Positions 1-6,890 of a stretch of 10,691 nt of DNA are shown one piece after another. Origin of the DNA: an uncultured Bacteroidales bacterium (GTDB taxonomy: Bacteria > Bacteroidota > Bacteroidia > Bacteroidales > Muribaculaceae). The translations under genes were made by a program, and so were the position numbers. The stretch lies in contig CASBHZ010000094.1 of the NCBI GenBank assembly GCA_949123685.1, positions 1 to 10,691 on the forward strand. Direction: 5' to 3'. Below the pieces are notes generated by a model that was given only the letters and a program-made list of their open reading frames with translations, was not told the origin of the DNA and did no database searches. Numbering within the stretch: the first letter of the stretch is position 1; each line of letters begins with the position of its first letter.

Positions 1-47
1 CTACACAAGGAGACACACTCTTTCCCTACACGACGCTCTTCCGATCT
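1..47 (+). other. Illumina P5 / read-1 adapter contamination
   Basis: These bases are synthetic library sequence. Positions 1-6 (CTACAC) match the end of the P5 flow-cell oligo, 7-14 (AAGGAGAC) sit where an 8-base i5 index belongs, and 15-47 match the 33-base TruSeq read-1 primer site (ACACTCTTTCCC ... GCTCTTCCGATCT). Genomic sequence starts at 48, where an open reading frame is already running. The contig therefore ends at a library fragment end and the adapter was assembled into it. Nothing biological should be read from this stretch. Confidence 0.97.
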
Positions 48-2468
48 ATAATCCCCGATGCATCAGATTTCGGAGTGTCTCTTTCAAGGACTGACGGTAG
101 TTTCAGTAGAAAGTGGGATCGTCTTGAGGAATTTAATAAGGAAGAACTTTTTCCTATAGGTGAATATAAGGTAGAGGCGGTTTATGGCGATCGCGATGTG
201 GAAGGTTTTGAGAATCCTTGGTTCTACGCTTCCGATAATGTGGCAATAACTGCCGGTGATCAGAAGAACGTGAGTCTCACTGCAACACTTGCCAATGCAA
301 TGGTCAGTGTAAGGTATACTGATGCTTTCAAATCAAATTTTACGTCTTATAGTTCTGCTATACGGTCTGTTGGACATGATTATGTGGTTTTTGCGCAGGA
401 TGAGGATCGCCCCGCATACATGGCTCCGACACAGATAGAATTGAATCTTACCCTGACTAATGCAGCCGGTAAGAAAGTGACTCTTCAGCCTGCGGGATTC
501 ACAGCTGAGGCGCGTAAGCATTATATAGTGACAATCGGGGTTAACGGCAGTTCATCTACCGGCAACTTGTCGCTTGATGTGCAGTTCGAGGAGAATGTCG
601 TTTCCGAAACGGTAGAGGTCCCTCTGGGTGATGAACTTTTCGAGGCCCCTGCTCCGTCAGTAGTTGCAAAGGATTTTACAGACGGTGAGACTCTTAGCGC
701 ATTTGAGAGTTTTACCCCCGTTGGTAATCCCCGCTATGAGGTGTATGCTTTTGGCGGACTCAAAGAAGTTGTGTTGAAACTGAATGAATCTTCCACCTAT
801 AATCCCCCTTTCGGAAAGGAAGTTCAGTTAGTGAATGCTTCCGATATGGAGCAGGCAAATGTCAATGCTTCCGGAATTTCGGTGACAGGTTTGTTCCGCA
901 ATCCCGACAAGATGGGTATCGTAGGTCTTAAGGAATTTTTGGGTAAGATGCCTATCGGATCACATACGGTTTCGCTTGTGGCTAAGGATATGCTTACGCG
1001 TGTCAGCGAGCCGGTTGTTCTCAATGTCAACGTGTCGGCTGTGGATATAAAGATAGAGCCTGTAGCAAATATGGAATATCGTGGCACGGAAGGGGAGGTG
1101 TATCTCCTGACCAATTGTGCGGATATTCGGGATAAAGTTACGTTCAAGGTTACCAATAATGAGGTAGCGGCAGAAGTTCTTGACATTGAGGATATATCCT
1201 CGTCAGAGGCAGGCGGCTTGCCTTATAAATTCAAATACAAGGTCAAGACACCGCAGCTTCAGATGGAGAGTAGCCCGCTTTGGGTTTATTATGGAGCGGT
1301 TGCCGATGCACGTGCCCAAACGCGTCTGAAAGTTGATTTCCCCAAGTATTCAATAGACGTTGACCCATTTGCTAAGAAAGTGAAGTTGCGTGTGGTTCCG
1401 GAGGATCCATCCAAGCTTCGTCTTATTACGAATGACCTCGTTATTATCAGTGATGGAAAAACGGTAAATGTAAACAGGATTCAGAAAGATCTTGAGACCG
1501 GTATAATAAACGTGTTTGACCTTATCGAATCCAAGACATATGACAATGTGGAGTTTGCACTTTCCAATGCATCGAATCCCCGCACTCCGATTTCACCCTT
1601 TACAACAGAAAGCATTGTGGATGTGCCTAATGGAAGTTTTGCAGAAACGCATAAGACGTTGAGTATATCCAATTTGGCAGTAGGTGGCGGTTTCCGAGTA
1701 TCTCCAGTAAATTATAATGTGACCTCATCAATTGATCGTTCGGAACCAATAGGTTGGTCTTCTGTTAATGCAAAGACATGTTACTCCGGAGCAGCCAATA
1801 TTAATTCTTGGTTTGTAGTTCCTTCCACTTTTTCGGAAAATGGATATGTGGTTATCAGAAGTGTGGGATATAACCACAATGGACAAACTCCCGATCGTTC
1901 CGGAGGCGCATTCAATACAACATATTATTGTACCAATACTCCGGGAGAAGCCGGTCTTGACAAATGTGTCGGTGAATTGTTTTTAGGTTCATATTCTTAC
2001 GATTCGAATGGCGAACATAGGAATGACGGGATTGATTTTGGTTCACGCCCTTTAACACTGACGTTCAAGTATAGGTACACGCCAGTAAATAATGAGGTAG
2101 CAGAGGCATATGTTAAAGTTTTTAATTCTTCAGGAAAAGAAATATCTCAAGGTATTTTAAGACTGGAGGCATCTTCTGATATTAAGGAACGTACAGTCAT
2201 ACTTGATATCTATGATTTTGGCGAGAAGGCAAATACAATTCAGTTAGGTTTTAAATCTTCTGCATCTACAATACGGACTCCTTCTATTGTAATCCCAACC
2301 GGGAGCGCGTTGAATGAGGGGGGAGGACTGAGAAATGATAATCGAAGCGCCAATGACTACAAGGCGTTTGCAAAGGGATCGGAGCTGATTATTGATGATG
2401 TGAAGCTCGGATATGATCCTCCGGCTACGATGAGGAAGGTAGCTAAAAAATCAAAATCCATTAAATGA
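48..2468 (+). CDS. DUF4493-type surface lipoprotein, 5'-truncated
   Basis: A partial gene: 806 residues are visible and the frame is open from base 48, directly after the adapter. A GTG at 75 is in frame, but sequence before it (ending DASDFG) already aligns with the domain, so it is not the start. By alignment with the next gene (visible F8 matches its F74), roughly 65 residues are missing, including the signal peptide. Visible residues 1-200 are a DUF4493-like domain (F-P-I-G-E-Y-K-V-E-A-V-Y-G-D, then E-N-P-W-F-Y and a 'laNamvsVrYtdaF' core). Residues 203-330 and 338-440 look like beta-sandwich modules, 440-520 is Fn3-like ending FTTES, and 525-795 is a jelly-roll-like domain starting VPNGSF with RPLTLTFKYRY near 667. 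This last domain is a divergent PCMD relative, without the FWD-GN-GAA and SKYGDYF motifs of the other two. A basic tail (MRKVAKKSKSIK) ends the protein. It probably sits on the outer surface as a binding or structural protein; ligand unknown. It overlaps the next gene by 4 bases. Confidence 0.8.
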   Translation: MIPDASDFGVSLSRTDGSFSRKWDRLEEFNKEELFPIGEYKVEAVYGDRDVEGFENPWFYASDNVAITAGDQKNVSLTATLANAMVSVRYTDAFKSNFTSYSSAIRSVGHDYVVFAQDEDRPAYMAPTQIELNLTLTNAAGKKVTLQPAGFTAEARKHYIVTIGVNGSSSTGNLSLDVQFEENVVSETVEVPLGDELFEAPAPSVVAKDFTDGETLSAFESFTPVGNPRYEVYAFGGLKEVVLKLNESSTYNPPFGKEVQLVNASDMEQANVNASGISVTGLFRNPDKMGIVGLKEFLGKMPIGSHTVSLVAKDMLTRVSEPVVLNVNVSAVDIKIEPVANMEYRGTEGEVYLLTNCADIRDKVTFKVTNNEVAAEVLDIEDISSSEAGGLPYKFKYKVKTPQLQMESSPLWVYYGAVADARAQTRLKVDFPKYSIDVDPFAKKVKLRVVPEDPSKLRLITNDLVIISDGKTVNVNRIQKDLETGIINVFDLIESKTYDNVEFALSNASNPRTPISPFTTESIVDVPNGSFAETHKTLSISNLAVGGGFRVSPVNYNVTSSIDRSEPIGWSSVNAKTCYSGAANINSWFVVPSTFSENGYVVIRSVGYNHNGQTPDRSGGAFNTTYYCTNTPGEAGLDKCVGELFLGSYSYDSNGEHRNDGIDFGSRPLTLTFKYRYTPVNNEVAEAYVKVFNSSGKEISQGILRLEASSDIKERTVILDIYDFGEKANTIQLGFKSSASTIRTPSIVIPTGSALNEGGGLRNDNRSANDYKAFAKGSELIIDDVKLGYDPPATMRKVAKKSKSIK

Positions 2469-3769
2469 AGTTAAGAAAACAGATGAAATTAAGATATAAA
2501 CATATTTTTCTCTCTGTAGCTCTCTTGATGGGAGGTTGTAGTAAGGAAGCCCCGTTCAATATTGTGACTGAAGAGGGAGAAGGTCAGATTCTTAAAAGCG
2601 CGTTGAATGTGGATTTGCGCGACGATGAATTGGATCAGACAATTGTCAGGGGTACACGTGGCGATATTGTTTATGATGACTTTAAAGTTACGTTTACCAA
2701 AGATGGAGCTTCGGCACCTACATCAACTTATCGCTATGGAGACATGCCGGAGATTGTTACTCTTGAAAAGGGTGTTTATGTTGCCACTGCTACATATGGT
2801 GAAAATCTTGATGCCGAGTGGGAGAACCCCTATTATGTAGGTCGTTCGGATGCATTCACTATCAAGGCTGGAGAAATTACAGATAATGTTGGAGAAATAG
2901 TTTGCCGTCTTGAGAATATCAAGGTTTCCATAAATTTTGCTCCGATTCTGACACAGCAAATGGATGAAAGTTCGTTTGTTGAGGTGAAAGTTGTTTCCGG
3001 AGATCATGATACCAAAGGGTTGAGGTTTACAAAAAGTGAGGAAAATCGTGGAAGCGCCGGTTATTTCCGTTATGTGGAAGGTGTTTCGCTCGTTGCAACC
3101 TTCAATGGTCTTGTTGAGGGTGTAAAGGTTTCCGAAACAAAATCCATAGCAAAAGTAGAGAAGGGCAATCATTATAAGATTACGTTCAAGCTTCATACTC
3201 ATGGAGGAGAGAATCAAGGCGATGCTAACGTTGATATGAAAGTTGACGCGAGTGTCACGGTCACTAACGTTGAACGCAACGTAGATCTTGAAGAGGATGA
3301 GATCCTTGATGACAGCGAGCGTCCGACTGAAGGACCGGAGACTCCGGAAGGACCTGATGATCCACAACCGCCAACGCCACAGGATGGACCGGTCGTGGAA
3401 GCGGAGGAGCCGATAAATCTTGATGGGGTTAATGATGTCGATGCCGATTCGCATGTAGTGTTGAACATATCGAGTGAGACTGGAATAACTGAATTTAAGG
3501 TGAATATCATATCTGAAGATCTTGCGGGATTAGTTCCTGATGTGCTTGACCTTGTTGAACCCGGTGATAATCTTGAATTGCTACAAGGTCTCGGACTTCT
3601 GGGTGACGGCAAGACCACCGTGCTGAATGATAAGGAAGTTAAATTCGACGTTTCTGGGTTCATGGTGATGTTGTGCGGTTTAGGATCGGATAAAGACCAT
3701 ACATTCAAGCTCACTGTTGGAGATTCATCCGGAACTGTAGTAAAGGAGCTTCGTCTTCACACTAAGTAA
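2465..3769 (+). CDS. DUF4493 lipoprotein, short form without PCMD domain
   Basis: 434 residues. A lipoprotein signal ends LLMGG-C25, and the mature end CSKE has an acidic residue near the Cys, as in surface-exported Bacteroidota lipoproteins. A T-R-G motif at 64-66 precedes the DUF4493-like domain (about 70-270: YRYGDMPE, LEKGVYVATATYG, AEWENPYYVG, and an acidic 'VNVERNVDLEEDE' end). Residues 274-315 are an acidic, proline-rich linker. Residues 316-434 form one small beta module resembling the second module of the flanking paralogs, and there the protein ends, with neither Fn3 nor PCMD. The start is uncertain: ATG 2465 overlaps the previous stop (ATGA), while ATG 2483 gives a more ordinary signal peptide (MKLRYKHIF). 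The two starts lie in near-repeated sequence. The family is Bacteroidota-specific and of unproven function; I infer a surface structural or binding role as partner of its neighbours. Confidence 0.82.
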   Translation: MKLRKQMKLRYKHIFLSVALLMGGCSKEAPFNIVTEEGEGQILKSALNVDLRDDELDQTIVRGTRGDIVYDDFKVTFTKDGASAPTSTYRYGDMPEIVTLEKGVYVATATYGENLDAEWENPYYVGRSDAFTIKAGEITDNVGEIVCRLENIKVSINFAPILTQQMDESSFVEVKVVSGDHDTKGLRFTKSEENRGSAGYFRYVEGVSLVATFNGLVEGVKVSETKSIAKVEKGNHYKITFKLHTHGGENQGDANVDMKVDASVTVTNVERNVDLEEDEILDDSERPTEGPETPEGPDDPQPPTPQDGPVVEAEEPINLDGVNDVDADSHVVLNISSETGITEFKVNIISEDLAGLVPDVLDLVEPGDNLELLQGLGLLGDGKTTVLNDKEVKFDVSGFMVMLCGLGSDKDHTFKLTVGDSSGTVVKELRLHTK

Positions 3770-3773
3770 GGAA
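3768..3773 (+). promoter_or_regulatory. Ribosome binding site overlapping a stop codon
   Basis: AAGGAA lies 5 bases before ATG 3779 and shares bases with the TAA stop of the previous gene. Good purine-rich sites are uncommon in Bacteroidota, so this one supports ATG 3779 over the in-frame ATG at 3788. It also points to ribosomes terminating and restarting at the same place. Confidence 0.5.
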
Positions 3774-3778
3774 CAGCT

Positions 3779-6022
3779 ATGAAAAATATGAATAAATTCA
3801 AAATATGGGGGGCAGGTCTGATTCTTGCGTTAGTAGGACAGGCATGCGTATCGGAAGATCCGTTTTCATCCGGTGGCGAGGGAACACTCAAGCTTTCTGC
3901 GGAAATCAGGAGTGAAATCACTACCAGGGCGGGTGACTTGACGTCGGATCCTACTCTGCGCGATAAGTGCGTGGTATATATTGAGACTTCCCGAGGTCTT
4001 ATTCGCAAATTTAAAGGTCTTGATAACATTCCTGAACTGATTTCCCTTAAATCCGGGAAATACCTTGCTGAAGCTTGGACAGGAGACAGCGTGTCAGCCT
4101 CTTTTGGAAGTAAATTCTATCGTGGCATGCAAGAGTTTACTATTGAGGATGGAGATAACAAGGCACTTTCATTGAAATGTAATATAGCAAATGTTGTAGT
4201 GTCTGTAAATCCGGATGTCTTGTCTCTTGGAATTACCGACTTGAAAGTTACGTTCAGTCACTCTCGCGGAAGTTTGGAATTTACAGAAGATAATATTCGT
4301 GATGCTAAAGGATATTTCATGATGCCGAATGCTGATAAGAATTTATCGTATAAAGTTGAAGGCTTTAAGGCAGACGGCACGCCTATAAAGAAAGAAGGCA
4401 TCATACAGAATGTGGAAAGGGCACATGAGTACGCGCTCAATATTACAGCAGATGCGGGAGGTAATAACCAGGGTGGTGCCTTGATAAAGATCAGGATTGA
4501 TGATATACCTTTGATAGAGGAAGTCGTGGAGATTTACGGCCGTCCCACTATTGAAGGTGTAGAGTTTAACATAGATGAGCAGGTGGTCGGCATTCCCGGC
4601 ACTCCGCAGGGCGAGAAGAACGCATTTACAGACAAGATAGTATATGTGCGCGGATATGAGGGAATTTACCGTCTGCAGCTTCGTGGCGGGCAGAATTTTC
4701 AAGAGTTGGGTCATATCGCTGCGGATCTCAATTTGATTCAGTCAGATGTCAATAAGGCTGAACTTGAGGCGCATGGAATCACTTGGGAAGGACCGAACGA
4801 TGTTTATGATGCGGCTACGGGCAAGAGGATGGCAGAAATGCGCATTACGTTTAAAAAGGCGTTTTTTGACCATTTACCGCAGAAGGATACTGAATACAGG
4901 CTTGATATTATAGCACGCGACAATCAGGCGCAGCCTAAAGATAGAACCAAGACACTGCGGGTTGCTACTTCTGAGGCTGCGGTGGAAGTCAAGGCACCGG
5001 TTGAAGCAGCTCCCGCTCCTGATCCTGAGAATGAGCCGATGGCTATATTGTCAAAATCAGCGACCCTCACAGGATATGTTATGGCTGAAGATGCTACGGA
5101 TTACGGTATTAAATATCGTAAACAGGGTGATTCGGAGTGGATCAGCGTTGCTGCGCAAACTACTCGTGCGACCAAGACTGAGTTTACGGTTTCCCTGACA
5201 GGACTTGAGCCTAATACTACTTATGAATATGCGGCTTATGCCTCCGGATATGATGATGGAGAGATCCAGACTTTCACCACTGAAAGTGTCTTTGTCATTC
5301 CCAATTCATCAATGGAAGAGTGGGGAGAATATCAGGCATCTACTCCCATGGGTACAAAAACTGTTAAGTTTCCGGGTACGGAACGTAATTTTTGGGATTC
5401 AGGTAATGCTGGTGCTGCTGCAGCTAATGATATATTGACTGAACCTTCGTCAGTCATGATTAATACGGGAGCAACTTCGGTGAAGCTTACTTCGAAAGAA
5501 TGTGGTATGTTGGGTATCAAAAAGTTTGCAGCCGGTAACCTTTTTGCCGGGGAATATGTGAAGACAGACGGCACGGATGGTGTTTTAAGTTTTGGTCGTC
5601 CGTATGATGGGTCTCATCCTTCGAAGTTAAGTGTGTATGTCAATTATCGTCCTGCGGTTGGAAGTGGCAAAGGTGCCAATGACAGCTATATCGCATCAGG
5701 GCAGCTGGATCAAGGTCACATTTATGTGGCTCTTTCCACTGAAGCGGTAGAAATTAGGACCAAATCGTCGAACCAAAAGCTTTTCAACCCCGATGACGCA
5801 TGTATTCTTGCTTATGGTCAGCTTACTTTGACTGATAATTTTGGACCGGATGGTGGATTGGAAAAGATCGAAATCCCTATTGAATATTATGACAAGGCAA
5901 AGAATCTGAAGCCTAAATATCTGGTAATTGTTTGTTCGGCATCCAAATATGGTGATTATTTTAGTGGAGGTCCCGGATCAACAATGTATCTTGACGATTT
6001 TGAATTGATTTATGACAAGTAA
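3779..6022 (+). CDS. DUF4493-Fn3-PCMD surface lipoprotein
   Basis: 747 residues and the most complete member of the set. The signal peptide ends with a loose lipobox (LVGQA-C23) followed by VSEDP, which puts acidic residues near the lipid anchor. T-R-A at 49-51 is in the same place as T-R-G in the preceding paralog. About 35-250 is DUF4493-like (ISLKSGKYLAEAW, FYRGMQEFTIEDGD, a CNIANVVVSV core), 252-400 a second beta module, 400-420 an Ala/Glu/Pro linker, 421-503 Fn3-like (LEPNTTYEYAAYASG, ending FTTES), and 507-747 a PCMD domain (putative carbohydrate metabolism domain, Pfam PF13201) with PNSSMEEW, FWDSGNAGAA, LSFGRPYDG and SKYGDYFSGG. No catalytic residues can be assigned; binding of a surface glycan is a guess from the domain name and fold. 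It starts 9 bases after the previous stop and overlaps the following barrel gene by 11 bases, so all appear co-transcribed. Confidence 0.85.
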   Translation: MKNMNKFKIWGAGLILALVGQACVSEDPFSSGGEGTLKLSAEIRSEITTRAGDLTSDPTLRDKCVVYIETSRGLIRKFKGLDNIPELISLKSGKYLAEAWTGDSVSASFGSKFYRGMQEFTIEDGDNKALSLKCNIANVVVSVNPDVLSLGITDLKVTFSHSRGSLEFTEDNIRDAKGYFMMPNADKNLSYKVEGFKADGTPIKKEGIIQNVERAHEYALNITADAGGNNQGGALIKIRIDDIPLIEEVVEIYGRPTIEGVEFNIDEQVVGIPGTPQGEKNAFTDKIVYVRGYEGIYRLQLRGGQNFQELGHIAADLNLIQSDVNKAELEAHGITWEGPNDVYDAATGKRMAEMRITFKKAFFDHLPQKDTEYRLDIIARDNQAQPKDRTKTLRVATSEAAVEVKAPVEAAPAPDPENEPMAILSKSATLTGYVMAEDATDYGIKYRKQGDSEWISVAAQTTRATKTEFTVSLTGLEPNTTYEYAAYASGYDDGEIQTFTTESVFVIPNSSMEEWGEYQASTPMGTKTVKFPGTERNFWDSGNAGAAAANDILTEPSSVMINTGATSVKLTSKECGMLGIKKFAAGNLFAGEYVKTDGTDGVLSFGRPYDGSHPSKLSVYVNYRPAVGSGKGANDSYIASGQLDQGHIYVALSTEAVEIRTKSSNQKLFNPDDACILAYGQLTLTDNFGPDGGLEKIEIPIEYYDKAKNLKPKYLVIVCSASKYGDYFSGGPGSTMYLDDFELIYDK

Positions 6023-6890
6023 TATTAGCAAATACCTTATGATAATGGTTTTGACTCTGTGCGCTTTTGGCGCGCAGAGTCAAATTGCGTTAGAAGGCGT
6101 TCCCGTTTTTCCTGATTCGGTGGGAGGCGGTTCTTGTCGGGAACATAGGGTGGAAATGCGCCATGACACGCTTCATGTCACACCGGCAATGGTTGAAGAA
6201 ATGCAACGCAACAAACCAGTCGATGAGTTTGAAATGGATATGGAGAGTGTTAAGTTTGTTCCCAAAGGACAGTGGGTGACAGGTATATCTGTTTCATATT
6301 CACAGTCAACGCAAAATAAATATCAGTTCCTTATCCTTGAGAACATATCCGGAGATACTTATTCTTTTAAGGTTTCTCCAATGGTATGTTATATTTTCAA
6401 GGATGACGTGGGTGCCGGAGGAAAGTTTTCTTATAACAGGTCGTTGACAAAGTTGGAGAAGGCAGATGTGGTTCTTGACTCGGAAACAAGTTATGGTGCC
6501 GATTGTCTGTATTCATTGTCGCATAATTATTTTGTGACAGGTATTTTTAGAAACTATTTTTCACTTGGTAGCAGCAAACGTTTCGGCATCTTCAATGAGG
6601 TGCAGTTGAAACTTGGAGGTGGTCAATCCAAAATTACCAAAGGCACGGGGGAGGCATTGACCGGTGCTTATGAACGCAATTTTCAGTTCGGTCTTGGAAT
6701 TGCCCCGGGTATGGCAGTTTTCTTGAGTAATTATTCGGCTCTTGAAGTAAATGTAGGTGTTTTAGGTTTCAGCTTGACTGACACAAAATCAATCTCAGAC
6801 CAGATCTATGTCGCAAGGCGTAAGTCGAGATCCGCGAATTTTAGAATTAACCTGTTTTCAATCACGTTTGGCGTGGCGTTTTATCTATGA
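6012..6890 (+). CDS. Outer-membrane beta-barrel protein, copy 1
   Basis: 292 residues, no recognised named family. A signal peptide (about 1-22, cleaved near GAQS-Q) is followed by a periplasmic-looking segment of about 60 residues. From FVPKGQW at 82-88 there are alternating amphipathic strands with aromatic ends, finishing in SITFGVAFYL; an aromatic C-terminal strand is usual for an outer-membrane barrel. Length and strand pattern suggest 8-10 strands. It aligns along most of its length with the next gene (F-V/I-P-K-G-x-W, RFG-I/V-FNEV, SANFRINLFSITFG against GANFRFNLFNINFG). The start overlaps the upstream lipoprotein by 11 bases; ATGs at 6039 and 6045 would shorten the signal peptide's n-region too much. 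A strong hairpin lies in codons 14-24. I infer a membrane anchor, assembly or export partner for the lipoproteins encoded just upstream; nothing in the sequence shows a specific activity. Confidence 0.75.
   Translation: MTSNISKYLMIMVLTLCAFGAQSQIALEGVPVFPDSVGGGSCREHRVEMRHDTLHVTPAMVEEMQRNKPVDEFEMDMESVKFVPKGQWVTGISVSYSQSTQNKYQFLILENISGDTYSFKVSPMVCYIFKDDVGAGGKFSYNRSLTKLEKADVVLDSETSYGADCLYSLSHNYFVTGIFRNYFSLGSSKRFGIFNEVQLKLGGGQSKITKGTGEALTGAYERNFQFGLGIAPGMAVFLSNYSALEVNVGVLGFSLTDTKSISDQIYVARRKSRSANFRINLFSITFGVAFYL
6050..6084 (+). promoter_or_regulatory. 15-bp intra-operon RNA hairpin
   Basis: Bases 6050-6064 (TTTGACTCTGTGCGC) pair with 6070-6084 (GCGCGCAGAGTCAAA) around a 5-base loop, TTTTG. Fourteen pairs are Watson-Crick and one (6060 with 6074) is a U-G wobble. 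It begins 28 bases after the stop codon of the lipoprotein gene and 38 bases into the barrel gene, covering signal-peptide codons. No run of T follows (AAATTGCG is not a U tract), so it is not a standard intrinsic terminator. Likely roles are protecting the 3' end of the upstream message, causing partial attenuation, or marking a processing site that sets different levels for lipoproteins and barrels. Confidence 0.6.

Noticed and set aside
75..77. GTG at 75 as the true start of the first gene
   Set aside because: The frame is open back to the adapter junction, the residues before it align with the DUF4493 domain of the next gene, and no signal peptide would follow this start.
2723..3454. A 243-codon open frame on the minus strand across the second lipoprotein gene
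   Set aside because: It is antisense to a gene with a clear lipobox and paralogs, its own translation is low-complexity with no recognisable domain, and nothing upstream looks like a promoter or start signal.
3214..3714. Minus-strand open frame of 166 codons rich in Ser and Thr
   Set aside because: The Ser/Pro bias is the mirror image of the acidic Pro-rich linker codons on the plus strand; it is a shadow frame.
4343..4714. Minus-strand open frame of 123 codons
   Set aside because: It lies wholly inside the DUF4493 coding region of the third lipoprotein and shows no family motif.
6050..6084. Reading the hairpin as an intrinsic terminator
   Set aside because: No run of T follows the stem on either strand, and two more genes continue in the same direction with overlapping ends.
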